A DNA stretch of 64,000 nt from Aeoliella straminimaris (GTDB taxonomy: Bacteria; Planctomycetota; Planctomycetia; Pirellulales; Lacipirellulaceae): positions 744,001 to 808,000 of the forward strand of contig NZ_JAMXLR010000092.1 in NCBI RefSeq assembly GCF_024054565.1. Reading direction: 5' to 3'. Both the position numbers and the translations under genes were made by a program. Each line of letters begins with the position of its first letter. The first letter of the stretch is position 1. A model generated the notes under the pieces. The model had not been told where the DNA came from, did not search any database, and worked only from the letters and a program-made list of their open reading frames with translations. Of this stretch, positions 9,137 through 18,775 are shown one piece after another.

Positions 9137-10171
9137 CTAGGGCAGATTCATTGGGACGAGTTCCACCTCGACCAGCATATTGCCTCGCAGCACCGTAAGC
9201 CGCACGGGCTGGTCGCCAGGCACTTGCATCAGTGCCTTCTCCACGTCGACGTGGGTACCGGTTCGCATGCCGGCCAGAGCGATGATTAGATCGTCCGGCA
9301 TCAAACCAGCTGATGCGGCGGGCGAGCCGGGGAGCACCGTGTCGATGTAGGGAGGCGTTCGCGCCACGACGCTCGGCACCAGGCGAAAGCCCAGACCGGC
9401 AAATGTGGCGGGATTCTCAGGCAGTTGGTCCAAATCGACAATAGCCGAGCCTAGGTCGCCGCTCAGGATGCGGTCGACGCTTTGGCTCACTTGTTCCCAA
9501 GGCATCGCGTAGTTGAGCCAGGTGCCGGTCAGTTCACTCTTGAGTTCCTTGCCCAGCATGCCGAGCGGTTGCCCACTGGTGTCCAGCAGCACTCCGCCCG
9601 CCGCCCCGGGGTTGTTTGTGGCGGCGTCGACGATGTACACGTCGCCGCGATAGCGACTGCTGAACGAACCCCGGCGAGCTTCCAAGGGAGCGATTACCGA
9701 CAGCACGCCGTGCAGCACGCTGACCGGTTCGTCGCCCGTGGCCACATTGTACAGGTTGGAGTAGGCCAGCACCCGCATGCCTTCGTAGGGCGATTGCTCG
9801 GCCGTAAGATCGAAATACGGAAAGTCGGTCTCTTCGGTGTCGAGCTTCAGCACGGCCACATCCAGCAGCGGATCGGTGCCTACCACCGAGGCTTCGAGCC
9901 GCTGTCCATTGTTTAGCAGCACGGTCACGGTGTCCTCATCGAGCACCAGGCTGGCAACCGTGGCGATATAACCTTCGGCCGACACCAGTACGCCCGATTG
10001 GTAGGCTTCGAGTTGGCGGAGGCCGCCGACACCGTAGATTTTGACCGATCGCTCCTGGGCGTAGCGGTTCACGTCGCCAAATGAGACGAGGTCCACGGCC
10101 TTCTGGGCATGCGTCATATTGGTGACGCACAGGAAGCTGCCAACCGCGAGAGCGAGAAGCCACTTATTCAT
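9137..10171 (-). CDS. Secreted HtrA-like protein lacking catalytic His and Ser, with PDZ domain
   Basis: The start is the ATG at 10171, preceded by GGGGAGG with six bases spacing, giving 344 aa and the signal peptide MNKWLLALAVGSFLCVTNMTHAQ. This start overlaps the stop of the upstream intact HtrA by eight bases, implying translational coupling. A DegP-like fold (30-225) is followed by a PDZ domain (about 245-340, GLGFRLVP...GLMPDDLIIAL). The catalytic Asp is kept (D104, LLDVAVLKL), but His is S74 (ATVASLV) and Ser is A191 (PGAAGG for PGNSGG). It should be proteolytically dead. It is less eroded than its downstream neighbour, which has lost all three residues. Confidence 0.85.
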   Translation of the reverse strand: MNKWLLALAVGSFLCVTNMTHAQKAVDLVSFGDVNRYAQERSVKIYGVGGLRQLEAYQSGVLVSAEGYIATVASLVLDEDTVTVLLNNGQRLEASVVGTDPLLDVAVLKLDTEETDFPYFDLTAEQSPYEGMRVLAYSNLYNVATGDEPVSVLHGVLSVIAPLEARRGSFSSRYRGDVYIVDAATNNPGAAGGVLLDTSGQPLGMLGKELKSELTGTWLNYAMPWEQVSQSVDRILSGDLGSAIVDLDQLPENPATFAGLGFRLVPSVVARTPPYIDTVLPGSPAASAGLMPDDLIIALAGMRTGTHVDVEKALMQVPGDQPVRLTVLRGNMLVEVELVPMNLP

Positions 10172-12008
10172 CGTTGGCCTCCCCGTTGTCCGCTGCGTCG
10201 TCTTCCGCCGGTATTGACTCTTCGTCTGTCGACGCAGCGTTCGTGTACTTATCGACGTCAAATTCCATGTAGGCGTTATCGCCGAAGCGGACCACCCACC
10301 GACGCGGCAACTCGCTCGACTGCCAGGGCTGGAATCGACTGAAGTGAATCAGGCAGGGATCGCGATCGTCGGCCGTGAAATGCTCCATCCCTACCAGATT
10401 GCCCGAGTCGAGGTCGAAGTAGAACTGCGTCGTGTATCCTTCGTCGATCGCCATCAGGCAGTCGTGCAGTTGCAGCCCCTCGCCGAAGGGAAGCTGCCCG
10501 AAGTAGAAGACTTCGTCAAACCCTTCCCGCCCCTGATGCAGCAGCTTGTGCCACTGGTGCACCGCGGCGATCATGCCACCGGAACCTGGTGGGCCGTTGC
10601 CGGCGGTATCGAGTGAATCAAATTTGGCGAAGAACTGCCCACGCACCGAACGCAGGCTTGCCTCCTCAGCGGAGTCTTCGATGCGGACCTCGTGCTGCAG
10701 CGAGTCGCCGCCATCGATAACCAGTTGCGGCACCGACTCCAACGCCTTCCACTGGCGGCACCGGTCGATTAACCGCTGTTGTTGCTGCTCGTTAAAGTAG
10801 TAGTTCGCAAAACCACTTCGTTTTGCATAGAGCTTTTCAACCTCAGGCGGCAACTTGGGGGGCTCGAGCTGCTGGGCAGCACCGGGGAGTTGCGGCAGTT
10901 GGATTCGAGGAGGTTTCTGGTCCTTGTTGTCGTCGTCTTCTTGCCCCTGGTCGTCCTTGTCTTTGGGGCCGGGCGGTTCGATCTGCGGCGGCTTCTTCGC
11001 TTCCTCTTCGATGAGCGATTCCAGTTCGCCGACGTGATGCAGCGAGGCCAGGCGTACGTTGGCTTCGTAGATCTGCCCATCGCGAATGAACTCCACGGGC
11101 ACGCGCCAGCCCGCGGGATAAATGCCCAGGGCATTCTTCAGCACATTGGCACTGGTGATGTCGCGACCCGCGAAGCTGCTCAAGTAGTCGCTATACCGCA
11201 AACCGCGGCGATAGGCGTCGCTGTCTTCCAGCAGGTCGTCGACAACTACGCGGCCATTACCTGCAGAAGCCACGGTCGCGCCGAGTGTGGCGTGGTCGAC
11301 CACGCGGCCCGCCTTCAAGTGGCTGAGGAAGTGTTTGATCTGATTGATCGAAATCGCGTAGCCGACGCCTACGTTCACACGGCCACGCTTCTCAAAGGAT
11401 CCACGTCCGTTAATACCGATCAGGCGTCCCTCGGCATCCCATAGCGGGCCACCGGAGTTGCCAGGATTAATCGAAGCATCGGTCTGCAGGCAGTCGGCGT
11501 ACTCCAGCAGCGTGCCGGACGGATACTGGTAGCGATGCGTGCCCGACAGAATGCCGTAGGTGATGGTGGGGTGGTAGTCTTCGGCCAACAAGAAGGGATT
11601 GCCGGCCACGATCACCTTGTCGCCCACCTGCGCGGCATCGCTGTCGCCGAGCTCGGCGGCAGGGAAATCGTCGCGGCCCAGCAATTTGATGAGCGCTACG
11701 TCGCCCGGCGGATCGAGGCCCACCAGCACGGCGTCGTAGAGATTGCCGTCGTTCAGACCGCACTTCATCGCCGGTCCGCAGGGGGCCGTCACGTGGAAGT
11801 TTGTCAGGGCGTATCCATCCGGTGAGATAATTACCGCCGAGCCCCCCCCCTGCCCTTGGCTATCGAACACGGCCACGGTCGACCGCGAGATCTTCTCGAC
11901 CACTGCGACGCGGGTGGCTTCGGCCTCCAACACTTCAGGCGGAACCACGGCCGACGCGAACGACGTCTGCAGAGCGATGATCAGAACTGGGAGCCAAACA
12001 GATTTCAT
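10164..12008 (-). CDS. HtrA/DegP-type S1C serine protease with intact triad and long C-terminal extension
   Basis: Start at ATG 12008: the signal peptide MKSVWLPVLIIALQTSFASA begins there and the ATG overlaps the TGA of the NPCBM gene (ATGA); a longer frame to 12122 has no signal peptide. The protein has 614 aa. The triad is complete: H72 (TNFHV), D103 (GDVALIKL), S185 (PGNSGGP). A PDZ-like segment (about 255-350) is followed by a charged, Pro-rich linker (360-430) and a C-terminal domain of about 190 residues not seen in DegP. A run of nine G on the coding strand (11842-11850) encodes the Gly run 54-56. It probably degrades or remodels misfolded envelope proteins; two catalytically dead paralogues follow in the same transcription unit. 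Confidence 0.9.
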   Translation of the reverse strand: MKSVWLPVLIIALQTSFASAVVPPEVLEAEATRVAVVEKISRSTVAVFDSQGQGGGSAVIISPDGYALTNFHVTAPCGPAMKCGLNDGNLYDAVLVGLDPPGDVALIKLLGRDDFPAAELGDSDAAQVGDKVIVAGNPFLLAEDYHPTITYGILSGTHRYQYPSGTLLEYADCLQTDASINPGNSGGPLWDAEGRLIGINGRGSFEKRGRVNVGVGYAISINQIKHFLSHLKAGRVVDHATLGATVASAGNGRVVVDDLLEDSDAYRRGLRYSDYLSSFAGRDITSANVLKNALGIYPAGWRVPVEFIRDGQIYEANVRLASLHHVGELESLIEEEAKKPPQIEPPGPKDKDDQGQEDDDNKDQKPPRIQLPQLPGAAQQLEPPKLPPEVEKLYAKRSGFANYYFNEQQQQRLIDRCRQWKALESVPQLVIDGGDSLQHEVRIEDSAEEASLRSVRGQFFAKFDSLDTAGNGPPGSGGMIAAVHQWHKLLHQGREGFDEVFYFGQLPFGEGLQLHDCLMAIDEGYTTQFYFDLDSGNLVGMEHFTADDRDPCLIHFSRFQPWQSSELPRRWVVRFGDNAYMEFDVDKYTNAASTDEESIPAEDDAADNGEANDE

Positions 12009-13351
12009 TTCACAAACCTTGCTCCACCGAGATGGAGGATATCGCCGAAACCACGCGTCCAGGGAGCGCTGCCGGCCGAGCGAACCACAATGGTAAGTTG
12101 GCGGACACCCGTTACTTTGCATTCTAGCTCGACGGGCGCTGCGTCTCCAAGCAAAGTTTCCGATGCCAGCACTTTGCCATCGCCCTGGATGGTTAATTCC
12201 ACCCTGGCCGTGTCACGAGAGCGGGGGTCGATGCCCACGGTAGCCCGAAAGTTGGTGAAATCGCGGGGCACGCGGAAGCCGATCTCCGCACCGTCGCGAA
12301 TGGCCAGCCCTTTCGCGAACCGACGGCTCCCGGCCAGTCCCGAACTGCTTGCCTCTTCTGCCGAGAGACTCTCCACTGGATACGCCAGCGTTAGCTCCGG
12401 TTGGTAGAACGCGCGGTCGCGGGCGACATAACCCAATAGCGGGCTGATGGTCGCTGCGCCAGCGGGAGGATTCCAGTCGTCCTGTACCAGGTCGAGATCG
12501 CTCAGGTATTGCACGCGGGCCAACGAGTAGTCGACGGACGATACTTCCGACAGGGGCAAAGCAACTGTTCCCAGGGAGGGACTGCGGACTTCGAATTCCT
12601 GTTCCTTGAGCGATGTAACGGTAATTGGCAGCTTGAATCCTGGACCGCTGATCACCGCGTCCGGCGTTTTCGCGTCCGCTGCTACCCGGCGGAAGTAAAT
12701 AATGCCAAAAACCTTGGCCCTGTTGACGTCGATCTCTTCCCCGTCGAGGTCAAACTTCACGGCTTGATCGGTCACGTCGCCCAGGGTGCCTTCGACAAAA
12801 TTCAGATTGGCCGCACCGGGCTTGCGAATCACAATCAGATCCCCGGCCGGATCGCCAGCCAGTAAGTCACGCCATTCCTTCGCGAGCGAGGGAAGGCTGG
12901 GATCAAGGGGCATCATCCGGACCGCACGTACCGAAGCCAGTGTTACCCCCAACGGCTCGTCGCCTTCCTGATTCGACAGAGGTGTTCCCCCCAGGACGCA
13001 TTGTGGGCCCGTGGCCAGGAAACTATCCACGGCTAGCCTCGCTCCGTCGGTCAGCAGCACTTCGCTCGAGGGCAATTCCCGCGGCGTGGGTTTGGTGATG
13101 GTGTCGACGCGCAGCACATCAGCCAGTGGCAGCGGCAGCGTGCCTTGGTCGGTGGTGTCGAGCTGTACCGTCTGCTCGCTCCACGACTGCACGGTGCCTA
13201 TCGTTTCGCGCTGCTGCAAATCAGTAACGCGGACTTCCACTGCCGAGGTAGCGGCAATCAATACTAGAGCGAAAAGCGAATGCAAGGCAATCCAGCGGGG
13301 GGGCAAAGGTAGGCGGGGAACAAACAGCCAGCTACGGCTGCGACTCTTCAC
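12005..13351 (-). CDS. Secreted NPCBM/NEW2 domain protein
   Basis: A 448-aa protein with an N-terminal signal or anchor (about residues 18-38, LHSLFALVLIAATSA). The first 280 residues are beta-rich with repeated short strands of the type GTVQSWSEQTVQLDT and DVTDQAVKFDLDG, suggesting duplicated small beta domains. Residues about 340-445 match the NPCBM (novel putative carbohydrate-binding module) pattern: FTNFRATVGIDPRSRD, VELTIQGDGKVL, and a closing strand RQLTIVVRSAG. It may bind cell-surface glycans. The GTG start overlaps the preceding gene by 20 bases and the stop overlaps the HtrA start, so the genes look coupled. Confidence 0.8.
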   Translation of the reverse strand: MKSRSRSWLFVPRLPLPPRWIALHSLFALVLIAATSAVEVRVTDLQQRETIGTVQSWSEQTVQLDTTDQGTLPLPLADVLRVDTITKPTPRELPSSEVLLTDGARLAVDSFLATGPQCVLGGTPLSNQEGDEPLGVTLASVRAVRMMPLDPSLPSLAKEWRDLLAGDPAGDLIVIRKPGAANLNFVEGTLGDVTDQAVKFDLDGEEIDVNRAKVFGIIYFRRVAADAKTPDAVISGPGFKLPITVTSLKEQEFEVRSPSLGTVALPLSEVSSVDYSLARVQYLSDLDLVQDDWNPPAGAATISPLLGYVARDRAFYQPELTLAYPVESLSAEEASSSGLAGSRRFAKGLAIRDGAEIGFRVPRDFTNFRATVGIDPRSRDTARVELTIQGDGKVLASETLLGDAAPVELECKVTGVRQLTIVVRSAGSAPWTRGFGDILHLGGARFVK

Positions 13352-14408
13352 GCTCGTCGGTGGCCAGTCGCTTGAGGTACTCTTCCATCAGGTCGCGGTA
13401 GTGGCCCGGAAAGTCGCGACCAATCTGTTGCATCACCCGCTCACGCTCACGCGGGGGCAGATTGCCCCAACCCGAAGCATCCCCAATGTCTTTGATGTCG
13501 ACTTTGCCTTCGCCTTTTTGTTCGACGGGCTGACTGTCTTCCATCGGAGTTCCCGATTGTTGACTGCCGGCTTGTTGCTGCTGTTGTTGCCGCTGCCGGG
13601 CCTGCTCCTCGAGTTTCTCGATCGTCTTATCGAGCGATGCCAGAATGCCCAGTTCTACTCCCTGGGTTTGGTCGCCGGCATCCGAAAGACTCAAGCGTCG
13701 CTCGACATCCGACATCCGCCTGGCAATGTGATCGAGCGAGTCCTCTTTTACCTTGGCAATGTCGGCTTGCATCAGCCTTGCAATCTGGGCGAAGCGTTCC
13801 GGCATTTCCTGCTCGGCATCCAGCAACGTGGCGAGCGTGCCTTTCGCTTCGTCGATTTGGACCAACTGGTGTTCGGCGATCGAACGATAGAACAATAGCG
13901 ACGCTGGATCGAACACGTCGGACGGCTTCAAACCTTCGAGCACTTCGAGCGCTTGTCCATAGTAGTACTGCTGCACCAGGGCGCGACCGACGTACAGTCG
14001 CACGTTGCTACGGATCCAATACGGGACCTCGGCCGAGTCGAGCCAGTCGAGTTGCATGGCTTCGAGCGGAGTGGTGCGGCAAGCTTCGATGGTTTCGGCC
14101 ACCTCTGGCAAGCTCATCGCCACCGCATGCATCACCGCGTCCAAACGATCGCCGGAGGTGAACAAGCGATCGAGCTCAGCACGCGCACCCGCTTCGCGTT
14201 CGGTGGCTTCCTGGGACGTGGCCGAGGAATCGACCATCCACTCGACGATACTCGCTTCGACGCTTTCGGGACTGGGCGTCGACCACGGAGTGATCGATTG
14301 CTCGACCGGCTCGTCGCTGGTCGCAAAGGCACCGGGAGCGAAGGTGGCGAGCGCCGCACAGGCGAAAATCGCACCTAGCAAGAATGGCACAAAGGAATAC
14401 TTTTGCAC
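13332..14408 (-). CDS. Secreted alpha-helical protein, planctomycete unknown
   Basis: I do not recognise a named family. Start is debatable: a GTG at 14408 has GAGG nine bases upstream and gives a tidy signal peptide (QKYSFVPFLLGAIFACAALA, cleavage near GAFA-TSD); an ATG at 14456 or a GTG at 14525 overlapping the previous stop would extend it. From 14408 it is 358 aa. The body is helical with TPR-like spacing (YYYGQALEVLEGLKP, LLFYRSIAEHQLVQIDEAKGTL). A Gln-rich patch follows, then a conserved-looking C-terminus WGNLPPRERERVMQQIGRDFPGHYRDLMEEYL, a motif also known from planctomycete proteins next to MoxR/VWA modules. Likely part of the envelope complex encoded by its neighbours. Confidence 0.7.
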   Translation of the reverse strand: MQKYSFVPFLLGAIFACAALATFAPGAFATSDEPVEQSITPWSTPSPESVEASIVEWMVDSSATSQEATEREAGARAELDRLFTSGDRLDAVMHAVAMSLPEVAETIEACRTTPLEAMQLDWLDSAEVPYWIRSNVRLYVGRALVQQYYYGQALEVLEGLKPSDVFDPASLLFYRSIAEHQLVQIDEAKGTLATLLDAEQEMPERFAQIARLMQADIAKVKEDSLDHIARRMSDVERRLSLSDAGDQTQGVELGILASLDKTIEKLEEQARQRQQQQQQAGSQQSGTPMEDSQPVEQKGEGKVDIKDIGDASGWGNLPPRERERVMQQIGRDFPGHYRDLMEEYLKRLATDEREESQP

Positions 14409-14521
14409 GTCAGCGGGCCTCGTGTTGTGAGCGGACGCCTGTTTCGCTGCTACCATAGTATCGACGATTCTGCGGAATCGGACAACGCGTAAGCTCCGCA
14501 GGGGGCAGAAAATTGCGTAAA

Positions 14522-16186
14522 TCACTGGTTGGCCTGCGTGTGGAGGTCGTGAGTTGCCTGGAAAATCCGTTCCTGACGCTCGGCCAGTTTATCTAACTCA
14601 ACTTTCAATTCTGCAGGGTCGACCTGAGGATTATCGGCGAGCGCCCCCAGGTCCTGGGTCCGCTTATATACCCGGGCTTGCAGCGTCCGGATCATTTTCA
14701 GCTCCGAAATCAATTGCAGGAGACGTTCTTCGCCAGGGGGAAGCGGCTCTCCACTGCCGCCAGGCTGCGGGCTATCGCCTTGCTGTTGGGCCAATTCGTC
14801 GCGAGCTTGATCCAAGGCCTGAATCATGTCTTTCAGCCCGGTAATGATGTCAAGCTCTACCGTTTGGGTGATCGGACCCACATCGGCTGTCGCCAGGCGG
14901 GCCGCTGTGGAACGCATGTCTTCGGCAAGTTGTTCGGTTGCTTCCGGGAAGGCCACGGAGGTGCCATCTTCCCGTAGCAAAGTCAACGCCTTCTCGGCGT
15001 CGCGCACTAACTCCGATTCGCGACGCGACAGGCGAATCGATTGCAGCATCAAGTTGCGCGGTTTGCCGTCGGTCGATGCGGCGGATATTTCCATCGTGTC
15101 GTCGTAGATGCTTTCCTGCTTGGCGAGCATGTCGCGGAACCGCGAGACAAGCTTTGCCAGCAGGCGTTCCATCTCTTCTTCGCGAAGCTGACGGAGGATT
15201 CGTTCGAGTTCTGCTCGAGCAGCCTCTAGTTCACGCTGCGCTTCGCGCTGGTCCTCTTTGGCGTCCCGCTGCTGGGCGTCGCGAAGCTTCTTCTCGGCTT
15301 GTTCCATCCGTTGGCGAGCGCGTTCAACGCGCTGGGCCGCGTTCTTGATGGGATCGGAGTTCTGCTGCTCCGTTTGCTGGCTTTCTCCTTGCTGTCCTTC
15401 ACCCTGTTGACCCTCACCCTGCTGACCTTCGCCCTGTTGGCCCTCCCCCTGCTGACCTTCTCCTTGCTGACCTTCTCCTTGCTGGCTCTCACCCTGTTGG
15501 CCTTCTTGAGACTCGCCTTCCTTGGGTTTGCCTTCCGGCGATTTGCCCTCGGCCGATTCCCCTTCTTGTGGTTGCCCTTCACCAAATTCGCTTTCGGCCT
15601 TGTCGCTTCCCTCTTCGAGCGCCTCTTGTACCTCACCAGCCGATTCGTTCACATCGTTCTGTTTGTCGGCCAGACGGTTGGTATCGGCCCCTTCCTCATT
15701 CTGGTTACGCAAGGAGCGTTGTTGGCGAATCAGCTTGTTGATCTCTCGGATCTGCGCCTTGAGGAACTTCTTCATCGCCTCGCGTTCGCTGTTGTCCGGA
15801 TCTTCGAGCAGCACTTGCAGTAGCAGCTCCAACTCGGCCTGCAATTCGGTCTGATCCTTGGCAGCGGCCGACAGACGCTCGGTTTCCAGCAGATTAACGA
15901 TGGTCCCGAATCGCTCGGCAATCCCTTTCTCGCGGCTGGCCTTGATGGCCCGGCGCAATTGCTCCGCTCGCTCGGGCTCGCTGTTGTTGGCCAGTTCGGC
16001 CAGTCGCGCGGCGACCGCTTCGAGCCGCTCGAAACGACTGGCCAGCCGTTGCTGTTCCAGACTCAGCCCTGAAGGAACGGATGTGGTCTCCGCTTCTTGC
16101 GCGCCAGTCAACTGAGCAGCGGATAGAGCAATGGCCATGAACAAGCAGACGGTCAACCAGTTGCCGCCAAAGCTGCGATGGTACAT
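14522..16186 (-). CDS. Secreted coiled-coil protein with (GEGQQ)n low-complexity repeat
   Basis: Start at ATG 16186, with AAAGGAGG eight bases upstream, the best ribosome binding site in this locus; it yields 554 aa with a signal peptide (TVCLFMAIALSAAQLTGAQ). The N-terminal 150 residues are heptad-like helices (QQRLASRFERLEAVAARLAE). Residues about 200-290 are an extremely acidic and Gln-rich stretch with tandem GEGQQ units. Another coiled coil follows (RARQRMEQAEKKLRDAQQR), then helices to the C-terminus. No catalytic motif is visible. The architecture suggests an elongated periplasmic spacer or scaffold. The downstream gene begins at or close to its stop. Confidence 0.75.
   Translation of the reverse strand: MYHRSFGGNWLTVCLFMAIALSAAQLTGAQEAETTSVPSGLSLEQQRLASRFERLEAVAARLAELANNSEPERAEQLRRAIKASREKGIAERFGTIVNLLETERLSAAAKDQTELQAELELLLQVLLEDPDNSEREAMKKFLKAQIREINKLIRQQRSLRNQNEEGADTNRLADKQNDVNESAGEVQEALEEGSDKAESEFGEGQPQEGESAEGKSPEGKPKEGESQEGQQGESQQGEGQQGEGQQGEGQQGEGQQGEGQQGEGQQGESQQTEQQNSDPIKNAAQRVERARQRMEQAEKKLRDAQQRDAKEDQREAQRELEAARAELERILRQLREEEMERLLAKLVSRFRDMLAKQESIYDDTMEISAASTDGKPRNLMLQSIRLSRRESELVRDAEKALTLLREDGTSVAFPEATEQLAEDMRSTAARLATADVGPITQTVELDIITGLKDMIQALDQARDELAQQQGDSPQPGGSGEPLPPGEERLLQLISELKMIRTLQARVYKRTQDLGALADNPQVDPAELKVELDKLAERQERIFQATHDLHTQANQ
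15380..15505 (-). repeat. In-frame 15-base tandem repeat coding for GEGQQ
   Basis: Six or more near-identical 15-base units (plus-strand type CTGCTGACCTTCACC with third-position changes) encode GEGQQ/GESQQ. Most differences are synonymous, which suggests old expansion under selection or repeated slippage. Copy number could vary between strains. Confidence 0.8.
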
Positions 16187-16475
16187 ATCCGAATCCTCCT
16201 TTGCCGAACGAATGGGGCTCGACGGACGACACACGTCAACCGCTGGCCTTCTCCTGTTGGACGTCTGCTCAGTCCTGATTTATTGCATCAAGCGAATCTT
16301 TGCGTTCTCCGTGCACTGCGGCAAGCGCTTTCAAAGAGTGTCACGTGAGCGGCAAATGGGGCGAAAGGTTGTTTTAAACAAGGTGTGAGCAGGCGGGGTG
16401 GAAGTACCGCACCGCTTCGTCGATGTGGCTCGACCGAGTCGCCAACGTGCACGTTTCGCGCCCTGGCAGTTTGCA

Positions 16476-18752
16476 CTAGTCTAGCAGCAAATCCTTCAAG
16501 TCGCTCTTCTGTTGATCCTTGGTTTTGGTGTTTATTTGCTCTTGTTGGCGGATGATTTCACGCAGCATGGCGACAATTTCGTTATAGTTCTCCAAGCCCT
16601 TCATCTCGCGAAGCAGTTCTTCGACCTCGATGATTGCTTGCCGCATTTCTTGTTTGGCAGCAGTGGTCGATTCGCCCGTGGCGACGCGGGCAATCTTATC
16701 GGCCACGCTCGTCATCCGCTGCTCGCCCAGCTTCCGCAAGGGAGCGGCGATGCGGTTGCCGATACGATTGGACATCTCGCCGTTGTCGACGCGGTTGTTG
16801 AACAGTTGGGCATGGATGTCCTCGAAGCCCGCCGCGACGCCCTGCACTTCGTCGGCAATCTGTCGCGCGGTCTCTGCGTCGCGAACAGCATCGCGGGCCA
16901 GGTGGCTTTGGGCTTCCGACTCGTCGATCGTCTCCGGGGCGATCTCGGCATTTTCTGGGGGCTCGGCCGAGGTATCGACAACCAGCAGATCGGCGTCTTC
17001 GGTGGCCGAAACACTGCCGCCGAGCGCTTGCTGTTCGAGTTTCTCGACTGAGTCGTACAGCAGTAGTAGCTTGTCGGCCACGGCTTCGAATGTCTGCCGC
17101 AGGTTCTGCTCGCTACCTGCCAGGCGGGACAGCAGTTCGTCTTCGGTTACGATCTCAAACGTCAGATTGCGCGCGGCCGTGGCGCGAGACTCGTCCGACA
17201 GATCGAACTTGTCGTTCGCGCTGGGGGCGATGGTCACCTGCCCACCGGGAGCGAAAGCGTACAGCGGATCGTTCGGGTGGGCTTGGGCCAGCTCTTCCAG
17301 GTCCACCGTGGCGAGGGCCAGCAGCTTGTTGCGGCTGCCTGCGGGTAGATTGACTGGCATGCGAGGCAGTTCATCATCGCCATGGCGGATATCGAGCCAC
17401 GCGGTGTTGACGCCGTTGTCGTCGGTAATGTCAAGCTGCACCGGCAGCTGCGCCCGCTGGGTGACCGCCAGGCCAATGCCTTCTCGCGAGGCGAGCACCT
17501 GAGGTTTCTCATCCAGTCGCGAGGCGAGCGTCACTCGGAACGGCTCGGCACTGACGATGCCATCTTCGTCCAGCAACTCGACTTCGAGGTCGATGTCGTT
17601 GCGTTCCAATTTCAGGTGCGACTCAAAATCGCTGGTAGCATCGCTGGACATTTGGGGTTCGTCATCTTGCACGACCAAACGCCACCGCACTTCGGCCAGG
17701 GGCTTGTTGGCCTTGCCAACAGCAGTGATCACGGTTCCTTCTGGTAACTCGACGCGCGGACCAGCAGCAACAATGCGGTTGGAGCGGCCCAGGTACTCGG
17801 GGTATTCGCATTCAAACTGAAGCTGCGTGACTTTGGGACGCTCGACCACCTCGAGTCGCAAATGCCGCACGCGGTCGTCGCCACCGCGAATGTCGAACTC
17901 CACGTTGCCGGCAATTCGCTCGAACAGGTATTCGTAACGCTGGCTTTCGTCGCGGCCGGGTTCGGCATCGCCGATGCGAATCAAATCATCGCGGCCACGA
18001 CGACCTTCTTCCCAGCGATAGCGAATGGTTACTCGCTCGGGAGCTTCGAGCTCTTCCGCCAGCGAAGCGTTCACTACGACCGGCACGTCCGAGTTGCGAG
18101 CCACTTTGCGGAACCAACCGCCCTCGCCATCGGGCTCGAATCCTTCGACGGTGAGACCCACCCTCCGCGGCCAGTCCTCGGGCGACAGGGCCAGTCGCTG
18201 GGTGTAGGTGTCCCAGATCTTTGGCATGCCCAGTGCCAGGGCGATCACCGAAATGGCGAGCCCGCCCACCAGCAGGGCGAAGCGATTGATTCGCAGTTGG
18301 TTGAGCAGATTTTCTGTATTGAGCGAACGGGCCGCATGGGCCGCTTCGCGAATGGTACGCGCGGCCAGTTCGGGATGGACATTCGCGGCATCGGCAGGGG
18401 ATTCGTGCAGATCGACGGCAACCGAGAGGGCATCTTGAAGCTCGGGGTGTTTGCGTTCGATGAGCAATGCCAGGCTGCGATCGGACAGGCCTACCATCCA
18501 GCGGCGCAGACCCCACCAGATGAGAATGCCTAATACGCTTGCCACCAGCAGCAAGTGAACCGCCAGGCGGACTTGCGGAGGCGGCTCGAACATCCAGTCG
18601 AGTAACAACCCGCCCCAAAACACTACGCCCACCAGCACCAGCGCGAGCAGCACCGCTTCGGCCCACACAAACGTGCGGATGCGCTGCCGCACGTCGCTCA
18701 GCAGGTCGCTGATCGCTTGGTAGTCGAGGGTATGGTCGGTTGGTGCGGACAT
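16476..18752 (-). CDS. Large membrane-anchored protein, DUF4175-like, of the MoxR/VWA locus
   Basis: Start set at the ATG at 18752 (758 aa), 23 bases past the previous stop; ATG 18809 and TTG 18818 are possible but overlap the upstream gene. Two transmembrane helices lie near residues 30-50 and 60-80 (VLLALVLVGVVFWGGLLLDW; LLLVASVLGILIWWGL), a third near 160-180. A long beta-rich periplasmic part follows (to about residue 540), then long charged coiled coils to the end, ending with EIIRQQEQINTKTKDQQK. This layout resembles DUF4175-type proteins that sit beside MoxR-VWA genes. Function unknown; probably a structural member of the envelope complex. Confidence 0.7.
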   Translation of the reverse strand: MSAPTDHTLDYQAISDLLSDVRQRIRTFVWAEAVLLALVLVGVVFWGGLLLDWMFEPPPQVRLAVHLLLVASVLGILIWWGLRRWMVGLSDRSLALLIERKHPELQDALSVAVDLHESPADAANVHPELAARTIREAAHAARSLNTENLLNQLRINRFALLVGGLAISVIALALGMPKIWDTYTQRLALSPEDWPRRVGLTVEGFEPDGEGGWFRKVARNSDVPVVVNASLAEELEAPERVTIRYRWEEGRRGRDDLIRIGDAEPGRDESQRYEYLFERIAGNVEFDIRGGDDRVRHLRLEVVERPKVTQLQFECEYPEYLGRSNRIVAAGPRVELPEGTVITAVGKANKPLAEVRWRLVVQDDEPQMSSDATSDFESHLKLERNDIDLEVELLDEDGIVSAEPFRVTLASRLDEKPQVLASREGIGLAVTQRAQLPVQLDITDDNGVNTAWLDIRHGDDELPRMPVNLPAGSRNKLLALATVDLEELAQAHPNDPLYAFAPGGQVTIAPSANDKFDLSDESRATAARNLTFEIVTEDELLSRLAGSEQNLRQTFEAVADKLLLLYDSVEKLEQQALGGSVSATEDADLLVVDTSAEPPENAEIAPETIDESEAQSHLARDAVRDAETARQIADEVQGVAAGFEDIHAQLFNNRVDNGEMSNRIGNRIAAPLRKLGEQRMTSVADKIARVATGESTTAAKQEMRQAIIEVEELLREMKGLENYNEIVAMLREIIRQQEQINTKTKDQQKSDLKDLLLD

Positions 18753-18775
18753 GAGAAGCTGGTTAGGGGGAACAA

